From positions 125,544,859 to 125,608,858 of the forward strand of contig NC_061116.1 in NCBI RefSeq assembly GCF_002878395.1: a DNA stretch of 64,000 nucleotides, in the 5' to 3' direction. Positions 34,837-45,291 of this stretch are shown here, piece after piece. The translations under genes and the position numbers were made by a program. Within the stretch, counting starts at the first letter, position 1, and each line of letters opens with the position of its first letter. This DNA is from Capsicum annuum. Lineage: Eukaryota > Streptophyta > Magnoliopsida > Solanales > Solanaceae. Below the pieces are notes generated by a model. It saw only the letters and a list, made by a program, of their open reading frames with translations, was not told where the DNA came from and searched no databases.

Positions 34837-35613
34837 ATACCCCTGCACCCCAAAGTTCAAAACCATTAATAAAGCATAAATAATTATTAATAAATCATGG
34901 GAAAATAATTTTGGAATCAACCTTGTCAAAACCCTCAATCACATCAAAACCCACATTCAAAACCATTCAATTAATCCATTTAAACATATTCTGTTCATAA
35001 AGTAATAATTAGGGAAGAGTAACATGCCTGAAACACCAAAGTTTTATGGGGAGAAATCAACCCTAAAGCCCTAATTGATGAAATTCTTAGAAACCCTAAG
35101 TATCTTGATTGAGAGAATTTAGAGAGTTTTTGAGTGCTTTTGATAGTGTTATGAATGAGAAATAACCCCCTAGAGTGCTTTTTGGTCATGGGTCTAAGTA
35201 AGGAAAAAAGGGAATTAACCGGAATGCCCTTACTAAAAAGACTGAAAGTTAACCGCCCAGTCACTATGGGTGACCTTATAACTCATAGGGTTACCCTATG
35301 AGTCATACCATATGACTCATACTCATTTATTATGACTCTCTTAGTCCAGTCGTTGTCAAAGCTGAAACAATTTCGGTATCACACTGGTTAGGCTACGAAA
35401 GACATCATACGTCCCACTATGTGACCCTATGAATCATAGGGTCAAAGTCATAGTCAAGATAAAAACTCTAGGACAACCTATTGGCAAGGCTACAATTACG
35501 TCCTTAAGACCTGTCAAGACTCCGCACGACTCGTATAGAGAATCCTAGTTTGGTCAGTGAGGATAAAATTTTAGAAATTTTCAAGGACCAAAAATCCATA
35601 GTGTTACACTATG

Positions 35614-36030
35614 TCATAGTATATTTGTGACATCCTATCAGATTAGGATTAGTTTTAGATATTGGATTGATGAAATGCAAGACTTGGGATTATTTAGATC
35701 ATTTATTTCATTTGAGACCATATAGTTTGATTGCTTAATTTGTTGGCTTTAACCTTGGTGAATTAGACATAATGGCTTATGTTTAGCATGCGAGTGCTTT
35801 ATATTTCTCATGTTGGATGGGAGTGACCTTGTCACTCATTGTTAGAGTAAATTAGGCCTTAGATGCTGACACTAATGGAACTGCCTTAGTTTCTTTGAAT
35901 TAATTAGATATAGTGTTTGGAAAGGACCAAACCTTAGGAATAAGTGTGACTTGCTATACACCTAAGAGTTGATTTAGATTCCTTAGCCTAGTCTATCATA
36001 AATATTGAAACCCTAAGGGTTGCACCCTAC
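35614..36030 (+). repeat. E0 3' LTR, last piece (end uncertain)
   Basis: Sequence after S2 that rejoins the E0 LTR at ctatg. I see no clear CA end; TGCACCCTACA at about 36031 is the nearest candidate. No coding sequence. Confidence 0.4.
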
Positions 36031-37533
36031 AGTGAGGGATCAGGTACCTCAAAGTTAATCACAGGCAAATTATAGTAAATTAACTAGGAATCAAAAGACA
36101 ATGTAGGAAAGTAAAAATACAAGATTTTAACGTGGAAACCCCCTCTTTCTCAAGGAAGGGAAAAACCACGGCTTGCCCTCATAAGCTCTCAAAAATCCTC
36201 AATAATTAAACTCTTGATTACAACCTTTAATGAACATAAATCTAGGTTCTTTTCACTTGTAATAACTCTACTACAAGCTCATCTTGACAACTCTACCAAG
36301 GACCCTCTACACTGATTAACTCTAATTAGTATCAAACTTAGGTAACTCTACCTAAGCACTCTCTACTCAAAGCGAAAAGTTCATTACTCTTATAACCTGA
36401 GTAATTCATTTACAAATTAGAATTCACTCAAGAAAAATTTCTATTTAAGCACACATAAACAACTATGAACCTGAGAAGTGTTGAGATGGGGTTTTTGCTA
36501 CCTCTCTTAACACTTTGTATTTGTGAAAAACTAATTGATGAAGAAGCCACTTTTTTCTTTTATTGTAGGGTGATGATTAGGGCTGAAATCTCATTAGACT
36601 GGTTGTCCTATATAGTAAAAGCAGCACCTGCAAGTTTGTTACATAAGAGAATAAAACTATGCAGACATGTGTGCCAATTGTACAACACCATGAACACTAG
36701 GGACCTGGTCCCTTGCAGTTAGCTTCTCTTCATCAAAACTACATATAGCAATTTTTCCCTTTTTTGATGATTATAAACCAACCATATAACTTTTAGAACA
36801 TCTATCACATTTATAATTGTGCTTACCATTCTGAAGATAAATAGTCCCCTATCATTATGCTTCCACTATGATGCAACACAGGGACCTAATCCCTTGTTTT
36901 TATATGCAACAAAAACATTGATTTCTTCCCCTATCATCATGAACCTTCATTTGGTGCATTTGCAAACTTCCCCCTGTCAACATGTCTTCCTATAGTAATC
37001 TATATAGCACATCACTAGCATATTATTTACTCCCCCCTAATCATCATGCCATTCAAATCTAAAACTCAATTCACCTGGTACTTGGTCCCTACTATATGAA
37101 CTTAGTATTCCCCCTTTTGGTATCAATGAAAAGAAAGTACAGTAAGCCAAAAGTAATGTAAGTTCAGATTGCTTAACTCATGGTCACAGGGCAATACTAA
37201 CATGAAGAACAATTTTAGTAGAGAGAACAAAGTAAGCACACAAATCATAATCCATTCATTGTTAAGAAGTTAAGTACCACTTTAGTATACTAAAACAATC
37301 AACAAATTTTATTTAAAAGTCACATAATAACAATGAGTGGAAGTTACATAGGGTTGAGTAGGAGAATAGGTATATTACGTATGAGGAAGCAGGCTTTGGT
37401 GAAAAGGACTTAATTAACATTTCTATTCTAGCATTTTATGCAGCATGGGCATCCAACAACTTCTTACTTGGTTTCTTTACTTCTACGTTTAATTCTTTAA
37501 CTTCACTAGTCAATTTTACTTCTAGCATTTTAG
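36031..37533 (-). mobile_element. Probable Ty1/copia remnant, unclassified
   Basis: No ORF is supported (36465-36722 is isolated). Repeated GGGACCTGGTCCCT-like words occur near 36705, 36883 and 37077. On the minus strand CATTGATACCAAAAGGGGG (about 37110-37128) resembles the purine-rich motif between pol and the 3' region of SIRE/Maximus copia elements. The same kind of word (AGGACCTGGTCC) recurs at 60339 in the stretch right of K, so 36031-37533 and 60258-61025 may be the two sides of one older element. Weak call. Confidence 0.35.
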
Positions 37534-38793
37534 CCCGTGCAGTTTTTATATGATGTGACCAAGTTAACGTCGATACAACTATTTAAACTTGGGATCATAA
37601 GCTAGTATTTGAATCTAAATTTTAAAGTGACCAAGTGCGTATAATTTTAAGGTTAGATTAAAGGGATTAGGAGCTGAAAATGGAACAAAATATTGAGGTG
37701 CTTGCTTGAATTAATTAATCTAGTAGGTGAGTCACCTACTTGAGCTATATGAGCCAAGTTAATGGACCAAGTTCATGAATCAGATTTGGGCCTTTATTAG
37801 AATACTTATTTGGGCCTAAATTAAGTAAAACAAGAAGAAAAATGGAAAAAAGGCCCAATGCTCAAATCTACCAAGGCCCAAATATAATTGAGCCCAACTA
37901 AGAAATTAAGCACTACTTTGACATTTTGAGCTGCTTCAAATCCTTAAGTAGGTGCATCACCTACTTAGAGCAATTTGATTAAATTTGTTGTCCAAAATCA
38001 GCTAGGTGGATGGCCAAAAAAAGAGGCTTTATAAGAAGAAGTTGCTGGTCATTTCCCTCATTATTAAGTCATAAAAAAAGGTTACACTTCACAAACTCTC
38101 TCTACTTCCTTTTAAGAATCTAGGAGCAGCCCTATTTTCCTTTCTAGGGTTCTTGAAGAAACCCCAACCTTTGCAGCCCAAGGTAAGTGAAAACACTTAT
38201 GTTTTAGCTTAATTATCTCATGGAAGCTTGAGAAAACATGCTATAGGTGCCTAATTATAAATACACGACAAAATATAGAACAAACTACTTGCTCACTTTT
38301 TCTTGGTTATTAAGATATCTCTTTTCTTCTTTGGTTTAAAGTCTGAAGGAAAGTTAAAGTTGAAGTTCTTAAGGAGTTCAAATTTAAAAGTATAAGTTGC
38401 AGAATTGAGGTAAGGTGACTGATCCATTTTATTCTCCGTGTATATGAATTTGATAGAGCATTATAAATGTGTTGTTATTGAGAACTCAAGAGATAATGAG
38501 TTTAATAAATAATTGCTATAATAAAAGAAATTTGGCCGTTTTGAGGAATGTTTGGTGGGTATATGTTGTGGGCTGACAGGTTTTTGTTGGATAAAAGTGT
38601 GACTAATTCAGATTGAAATATAGAAGAAAGGTATGGTGGTACACCACCGAACTAATTATTACATTTGTTATTGTGCAATCTGTTTTACGTATTGTTTGGA
38701 ATGTGTAATGAAGCTGAAGTGGTTTTTGTGAATCTTATAAGAACATGTATGGTATGCGGGTGTAATTAGAGAAGAAAAGAGGTTAAGATAACA
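37534..38793 (+). repeat. J-type LTR fragment, both ends missing
   Basis: GCCCGTGCAG to AACACCCTTGA aligns with K at about 57543-58808. The first 150 bases or so and about 1.4 kb of the right side of the LTR are missing. The middle part may be the start of the 5' LTR of J, whose end is at 47369-47540. It contains palindrome AGTAGGTGAGTCACCTACT at 37722-37740. Only the LTR is seen. Confidence 0.65.
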
Positions 38794-39791
38794 CCCTTGA
38801 GGACCTTTCTTTTACCACTAACCCATTTGTTGTTTTGTAGTGAAACTTCTTGGCTAAACTCAATTGAGCCGGATGAAATTGAAGGCAAATCTCAAGATGG
38901 AGAGGAAGCCAAGGTACAAAATGAAGACGTTGGCCGAGACTTGAAATTGTTGTGTTCTCGGTTTCTTCTTATTTTGTGGACTGTTTTGGAGCCATTTTCA
39001 TTTGGCTAGTGCCATGAATTTGAGGTCAAATTCCTCTCAAAATGGAGAGGATGATACAAGCACTATCATGGAGATGAATGTTTTTGAGTATTTTGGATGT
39101 AACCTCGGAGGTGTACGAGTTGAAGTGTTAAAAAAGGGCTCCAAACCGCCCCAAAAAACACTCCATGGGTGCCTATTTGCCTACTTGATCATTAAAGGGC
39201 CTTTCTATCATTTTATCTTTTTATTTGTAAAGTACTATAAATAGAACAATATAGGGTTTTAGTTCATAAGTTTTTGTTGGATATTGTTGAAAGAACACAT
39301 CTGTTGAGAGAGAGGGTCTCTAGGCCTAAACTAGGACATGAACAAGTGTGGATTCACTTGTGATTGTGTATTTCTTGGAAACATTGGTGCTTGAGCGGTG
39401 GAATCCCTCTTGTGTCACGTAAGAGTGTGGCATTGCTATTGTAAGTCTTAGGGGTCCTTAGATTTAATACATCTTTGGGTTCTTAACCTTGTAATAGTGT
39501 ATGTCTCACTCCCTATCTTTACATATCATGTACTGGTTGTGTAGTTTAGTGAACCGTTTGGTTCTTATTGTTCTTGTAATCTTGTAACCGTTAGATTGTT
39601 GTTATTGTAGTGTTGTTCCTCTCGTTATTGTTGTTTATCTCTTGTTATTGTTAGTGCTTTTGGTGTCATTTACACCTGGTTTCTTGATGTTGTTGGAACC
39701 GAGATTTAGTGTTTGTTGAGCTCTCGGGTTTCCCTTTGTTTGTGGACTATTTTTGGCTTGTTTTTGATACGTACCAAATTTGTATCTATCA
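38794..39791 (+). mobile_element. L: 3' end of an A-like element, with LTR
   Basis: Truncated on the left at the join to the J-type LTR. A short interior (38794-39051) includes a relic of the pol end, MNLRSNSSQNGEDDTSTI, at 39014-39067. The purine tract AATGGAGAGGA precedes an LTR at 39052-39791 (TGATACAAGCACTATC to TTTGTATCTATCA) with the usual AGTACTATAAATAG TATA box near 39230. No RT or integrase is attached. Confidence 0.65.
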
Positions 39792-40348
39792 CCAATGGAC
39801 TAAACTCACCTCAAGATCCACCGTTTCCAAGCAAAGAACAATGTTAGCTTTTCTAAGCCCTATACTAGAACTACACTAAGTTGGTCTACTCTCAAGAGAG
39901 AGGATTTTAAGTGTTTCAATATTTCATCTTTCATAAACTAGTGAAAATAAGACTAAAGGGGCCTATTTATAATATATTACAAATGAAGATAAAAAGACCA
40001 CTTTCCCCTTAATGAGAGCGGCTGCCATGGTGTGCAAATACACCATATGTAATGTATAAAATACCCTTAATGAAGGGGCAGCCAAGGTATGTTATAACTT
40101 GAGTGAATGGCGCCTTTTCAATGCTATCAAAAACCGAGTATGGTTCATACTTCAAGGCTTATGGTCCTCGGGTTAGCATCAATGTAAGCAACCAAGCAAC
40201 CTTCCACACACGAGATTGCTTTAAGTCATGCTCAAAATGATCCTTCCTTGCGTATCCTTGTGCTCTCGGGGTGACCAAGTCTTGAGCCTTTACGTGTTGG
40301 CCTTTAAAGATGTCATCAAAAGCTAAGGTGGCCATTTGACTCATATCA
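39792..40348 (-). repeat. D 3' LTR, end truncated
   Basis: On the minus strand it starts TGATATGAGTCAAATGGCCA and runs to GGATCTTGAGGTGAG, matching the C LTR. The rest is missing at the join with L. Confidence 0.75.
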
Positions 40349-40429
40349 TCCTCCCCATCTTGAAAAGAATTCGACCTCAAATCCAAACCTTAGAAAACTA
40401 AAGAAAGGACACACAAATACAAACTCCTC

Positions 40430-41556
40430 ATGGAATGAGGGTTAGGGTTAGCACGAAAAATCACCTCAACATTCCAAGGTTGCACATATTTAGAATATAA
40501 CCAAGGATCCCTTGAACTAAATATTAAATAATTAATAAAAATGCACAAAGGATTTGTTTATGGAATTTACCAAAAGTGATACTTTGCTTTTCATGTAAAC
40601 CAAGCAACAAGTTGGGTGCCGCATCATCATAAAATCTATATTTGGCATCGGGGTCAAATGGGAAGAGTGGCCATCGACACGGGTCTAGACAACACTCCAC
40701 TTTCCCGTGGTCTCTACCCAAACTAAATGGCATACTCTCTACAATAGCATGTACATTATTCAAAGCAAATAGAGAGTAGAGAAAGGTATCACTAAGTCAA
40801 CTTCTACTAAGGTCATGTGTGTACTCACTACTAGTTTCACAATCATCACCATGAGTACTCTCAATAATAAAATCACATAAAGTAAAAGGAGAAGTAGTTT
40901 CCAAGACTACACATCCCTTACCCTTAAGAGTACTGTCATCTTCCAAGAAGTGATTTCCATATTTAGTAGAAATATTGTCACACCATAGTGGGTTAGCATA
41001 TCGGCTATAGCTTCTAAGGCAAGATATACCATCATTTTCACCACTAGGTTCATTAGGAGTGGTTATATCATCTTTAAACAAGACATTATACCTAAAGAGA
41101 GCATGATCTATTTCATGGGCAGATTCAGAACAAACACGTTCATCGCTCTCTAAAAGATCGATATTAAGTTTCAAAGAGATTTCAAGTGCAAGATTATCCC
41201 AAGAATAGTCCTCGAGTTCACTCCTATTCCTTTGATCAACATTTTCAAAATCATCACACACTTGAGGTTCTTAATTACATTATACACATCCTCAAGTGAT
41301 GGGTAATTTTCACATATAAGTTGATCAACACAAATTTCAAAAGATAATGTACTTTTATTGACATAATGGTTTCAACACTAGGTGGACATAAATCGATCTT
41401 ACAAGAAGAGTCGATTCGGTCATCAATAGGATCAACTAGTGTATCCAAACTCACAACATGTACATCATCATCAATTGGCAAAGAAATAATAGACTCATAT
41501 ATAGGAAAGCTACAACTCACACTCAATGGGCTACTAGCCACACAATTATCATTCAC
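40430..41556 (-). pseudogene. D protein, C-terminal part (B/C/E family)
   Basis: Read right to left: DTLVDPIDDRIDSSCKID with LCPPSVET (41275-41556), LLESDERVCSES and YNVLFKDDITTPNEPSGEN (40797-41261), FLYSLFALNNVHAIVESMP, WPLFPFDPDAKYRFYDDA, LLLGLHEKQSITFGKFHKQ (40524-40763), then in a shifted frame SSRDPWLYSKYVQPWNVE (about 40455-40510). Order and motifs match C, and the PFDP block matches B and E. Breaks lie at 41262-41274, about 40764-40796 and near 40530. Function unknown. Confidence 0.7.
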
Positions 41557-41639
41557 ATGTACATAAGTTTAAGAGTTAGCCATTTTACCTTAAAGTCCTT
41601 AAGTAGATTTTTCTTTGCCATGGTGTGAAGGCCCTCCAA

Positions 41640-42500
41640 AAGCTTAGGAAGCAACTTTCTTTTGGCATTGTTCATCTTCGTTTTCCATGTTGGTACCTAC
41701 ACAAATGTCTTTAGAAATAGAAGGACAACCAATGTTAGCACAGTTTGGTGGTAATCCCCTCACTTCGCTCCACATAACCTCTTCTTTTTCCACTCTTAGA
41801 TTACCACTGTGCACTCCCTTACTCCTGTCAATCTTTTGTCTCTCATAATTATTTGGATTAGATTAGGTAGGCATTTCTCTTTGTGTCTTGGGCAGTAAGT
41901 CATGAGGCGATTTCCCCATTGGTCTCTTACAACATTAGGCCAATTTTCCACATTAAGAACTTGATGTTGTGCAAACCAATCGGCGCCTAAGTATACATGA
42001 CCGTAGGCCAAGGGAAGAATATCGCACATGGTATTCATATTGGGAGAAGATAAATTTTACCCTCTCGGTAACCTTGAACTCGTCCAAGAAGTATGGAACA
42101 AGTAAAGGATCGCAAAACAACCCCCAAGTAGTCAACCATGGATGGAACAATGTAGTTTCTATAGTACCTATCATTTAACACAACGAGGTAGCCCGGTATC
42201 CCACAAATGGTCACCTTTACGAAGTGTACACTCCTTCTTGGATCAATATTGTAAGGCATACGAGTACCCCTTGGTCTTGGAGATGCATACCCTCTTCTTC
42301 TCATTGGACAACCTCCACTATAGCTAGTATAACCATTCACACTATATCGACCTTGATAAGAAGTACTACAAGTTGAGAATATGAATATTCACACTCCTCA
42401 CGTGTACTCTCATCATATGTCTCATAAGTTTTTTGAGCGAAAGGGCTATACCTATTATACGGGTATAACCACGAGGATGTATGTTTGTGAGATGTATTGA
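41640..42500 (-). pseudogene. D protein, N-terminal part with protease-like domain
   Basis: Minus-strand frames 42035-42340 and 41796-42038 read VTICGIPGYLVVLNDRYYRN, YIVPSMVDYLG, then AYGHVYLGADWFAQHQVLNV and QWGNRLMTY. The layout (strand-turn, YIVPSMVDYLG, then V-L-G-x-D-W) is that of a retropepsin-like domain, with LND where D-T/S-G would be. The same substitution is seen in C, so it predates their split. Upstream GYTSYSGGCPMRRR matches C. Presumed inactive as a protease. Confidence 0.6.
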
Positions 42501-42520
42501 ACTCGAACTTGGAGTGTGAA

Positions 42521-43264
42521 AGTGAAGTGCAAATGAGGACTTAAAAGGGTCCAAAACCGGACATATAATACTCTCCAAGGGCACCCACTTGAAAACTTGA
42601 GACTAAGGGGTCATTTTGGACATTTCACACCTTGTTTGTAAACTACTATATAAGAAACCTTTTAGGTCATTTGTTAGGGGACTTTGCTGAATATGGATGT
42701 AGTATAACACTTTGAAACATTTACTCTCTAAGGAGAGAAGACCACAAATCTGAAACTTGTAACTAGGGAAATCAACTTAAGTGTGGATCACTCATGTTGG
42801 ATTCAAGCTTGGAAACGTTGGATGCTTGGGAGATCGAGGTCACTCTTGTACCAAATAAGAGATAGGTTTTTGTTGTGTGTAGTATTAAATTTACAAGAGT
42901 ACAAGTCTTGGGTTGTTAATATTATTCCCTCATTTGGTCTATCTACCTATCTTTATCTTATTGCACTTTGTAGATTCATAGTGGACTGTTTATGTGACTT
43001 GTTGAATCCAAATTTTGTAACCATTGTATTAATCTTGTTCATATTATATTATGGCTGTTTTGGTGTTGAAAAAACACCTTTTTATCTTGTTATTGTGTGG
43101 TTGATAACGAATCCGAGAGTGGTCTTCAAAAGGGTCCTCGGATCTTTGATCTTGAGGGCTGATTTTGAAGTGTGTTTCATGTTGTCCTTGTAATTCTTGT
43201 ATCATTTGGTATCAAAGCATGGCTTGATATTGTTCCTACAAGATCAATCTTGGGCTTCCTTGTT
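42521..43264 (+). mobile_element. G: forward LTR end plus primer site and leader start
   Basis: An LTR without its first part ends CTTGTAATTCTTGTATCA at 43204. Primer site TGGTATCAAAGC is at 43207-43218, then about 45 bases of the A/C leader (ACAAGATCAATCTTGGGCTT). A TATA-like ACTATATAAG is near 42645. The body is close to solo LTR S1. The leader breaks at about 43262 into an E-type LTR. Confidence 0.7.
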
Positions 43265-43935
43265 AGAACAATCCCGTGTATGAAAGGTTGCTTGGAGCCT
43301 TGATGAGATGCCCAAGAGGTCCAAGTGTTGAAGAATAATTGTGAAGACCAAAAAGACTCAAGGAAAGTCATATGTTAAAGTGTAAAGAAGACCACATCAA
43401 AACACTATATGATCACCCATTCATTAAGGGTGTAATGGTCTTTTTATGCTTTTTCTTTACACTCCATAGGAGCCCCTTTTCATTAAGGGTCTTTTGGTCT
43501 TTAATGTAATAAGTATAAATAGACTCCTTAGGCTTATTTTTCATTAGACTTTGCTGAAATTGGATATTATTCTTAGATTGTAGCTTTAGTCTTATAGTTT
43601 TAGCTCTCAAACCTGAAATTAGTTCCTTGAATACATTTGAAGTTAGGGGTTCACTTGTATTGGGAAATTTGGCAAGAAAGGTATGCTTGAGGAAAAGTGT
43701 TTCCTTTGGGTCACCTAAGAGAGTGGTTTGATCTTACATTGGTGATGTATGTTTGAAGGTTTGATACATCTTCTAGTGCTATTCATTGGTGGAAGTGAGG
43801 GTCTCTCTATCTATCTTTAATTTCATGTAATTCTTCTTCTTCATCTTCTTTTAGTGTGTTGTTTTCTCTATGTAAACTTGCTAATTTTTGTTCCTTTAGT
43901 GTCCATTTCATGTTTGATAGTCCTTTAGGTTATCA
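43265..43935 (+). repeat. E-type LTR fragment, start missing
   Basis: Forward copy of the LTR seen in reverse at 56242-57035. It starts inside the LTR (AACAATCCCGTGTATG) and ends TTTAGGTTATCA. TATA box TATAAATAG near 43514. The break with G falls in shared TAGAA. Confidence 0.7.
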
Positions 43936-44220
43936 CTTGTCCAGCAACTATATGAGCCAATAATTGCACCGCATTCCTTAGATCACAGTAGCATTAATAG
44001 GCGGTTCTGAGGATGCAGTTCTTCTCCTCCTTAGCTCTTCTGAAGATGGAGGAGTAGAAGAAGTTTGGGACACAAACTCAGCTTAAGCCTTCCTTTGATT
44101 AGCTTATCTAGGTGGTGATTTGTTGGTCCCTTCCCCGGCAGCCACGTCTATCTGCATCTTTACTTTAATAAGAGAAAAAAAAATAGGTTCAATGGTTAAA
44201 TATGACTTTACCTATAACAT
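43936..44220 (-). pseudogene. H gag N-terminal relic
   Basis: Reverse complement of the J gag start (47765-48020): the GTGGCTGCCGGGGAAGGGAC and CTGCATCCTCAGAACCGCC blocks are shared. Broken by stops and cut at 43936. Confidence 0.55.
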
Positions 44221-44365
44221 GGGCTCTATTGCACGATCTAAGATATGAAGAAAAAAAGACAACCCCTAAATCTCCCATAGCCTCTTGTTTATAGATGTGG
44301 TGCACAACATGCCCATAAACAAGACTCTATATAGACATGACTTTGTAGACACCCTAGGACGACCT

Positions 44366-44377
44366 GCTCTGATACCA
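44366..44377 (-). other. H primer binding site
   Basis: Minus strand TGGTATCAGAGC, intact, four bases inside the LTR edge. Confidence 0.82.
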
Positions 44378-44650
44378 CTTTTGTCACGCCTCAACTCCTA
44401 TTGGGGCGGACAGGCACCCATAGTCGTAAAGGCCCAAGAGAACCAATTCATAACCTTGTACTTCTCATGCATGTAACTGTGACAACCAAAGGTTCTAACC
44501 AACATGATATTATGTATCGATAAGAATAATTACATAGGCAAGCACAAACTTATATATACAACACTAGGTCGTTGGGGCCACCACGTCTAAAGACAAACAC
44601 TGCCATAACTGTACATTAGTCTACAAAGCCTTTAAATATACATAGACTTA

Positions 44651-45132
44651 TAGCATATTCGGTAAACTTTCAAAAGTTCTTTTAAAAATAAGCAGAAGCA
44701 GTTTTTCTGCTTTTGGGAAGAAGCAGAAAATTTCTGCTTCTAAAAAAAGTAGAAACAGAAGTACAAAATTATTTTTTTATGATAGAATTATCCCTATCAC
44801 ACAAATATATATATATATATATATATATATTAACATATCTTACAAGTTTGATTAATGTTTGATTTTTAAAATTTTACATTTCATATTTAAATCATAATCT
44901 TTATGATTTATATATTTTTATTTTATTTTCATTCATTTTCTTTAAATAAATTTGAAAATATCATTGATGATGATGACTAAAGAATATATAAGTTATTTTA
45001 TTATCATTAATGATAACAATTGACAAATGAATCATGTTACAAGATTGTACTTTGACATCACATATAAATTTTTTATCGAATATTTAATTTTCAATAAGTA
45101 ATTCATAAAAGTGACATATTTGTTAAAATATA

Positions 45133-45170
<38 letters not shown>

Positions 45171-45252
45171 TTTAAATATATTAAAAAAAAGATAACAAAT
45201 AATAAATAGAAATTTATTTTAAATATTTGTCATCAGGTAGTGTACGTATATA

Positions 45253-45291
<39 letters not shown>

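Larger units (their letters stand above)
19907..35608 (-). mobile_element. S2: reverse solo LTR split by elements A and C
   Basis: TGTCATGACCCAAACTAAGG at the left and AAAATCCATAGTGTTACA at the right, with the perfect 5-bp duplication ctatg at 19902-19906 and 35609-35613. After removing A (20275-28541 plus one TSD) and C (29488-34836 plus one TSD) about 2.08 kb remains, in pieces 19907-20274, 28547-29487 and 34842-35608. Orientation is inferred from the ends: reversed it would read TGTAACAC to GGGTCATGACA, like the J-type LTRs. No primer site, purine tract or coding region is attached. Confidence 0.72.
1..36030 (+). mobile_element. Element E0: old Ty3/gypsy chromovirus, interrupted by nested elements
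   Basis: The order gag, protease, reverse transcriptase, RNase H, integrase and 3' LTR is read in pieces at 1-2196, 10188-11096, 15873-17031, 17032-18557, 19316-19906 and 35614-about 36030. Each gap is filled by another element whose removal rejoins the reading: RNase H resumes right after 10187, and integrase after 15872. The coding parts carry many stops and frameshifts. The protein order and the C-terminal motifs at 16606-16890 resemble Tekay/Del chromoviruses. The 5' LTR lies left of the window and the 3' LTR end is not certain. This is the oldest layer in the window. Confidence 0.65.
39792..42520 (-). mobile_element. D: reverse C-like non-autonomous element, truncated at both ends
   Basis: Reverse-strand copy of the C plan. 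A 3' LTR part (39792-40348) lacks about 270 bp of its end. The minus-strand purine tract is AAGATGGGGAGGA (40349-40361), followed by the broken coding region up to about 42520, where a forward LTR (G) begins. The leader, primer site and 5' LTR are lost. LTR and protein are clearly closest to C. Confidence 0.75.

Noticed and set aside
36465..36722. 85-codon plus-strand frame with a hydrophobic start
   Set aside because: No neighbour, promoter or motif; the surrounding DNA looks like an element remnant on the other strand.
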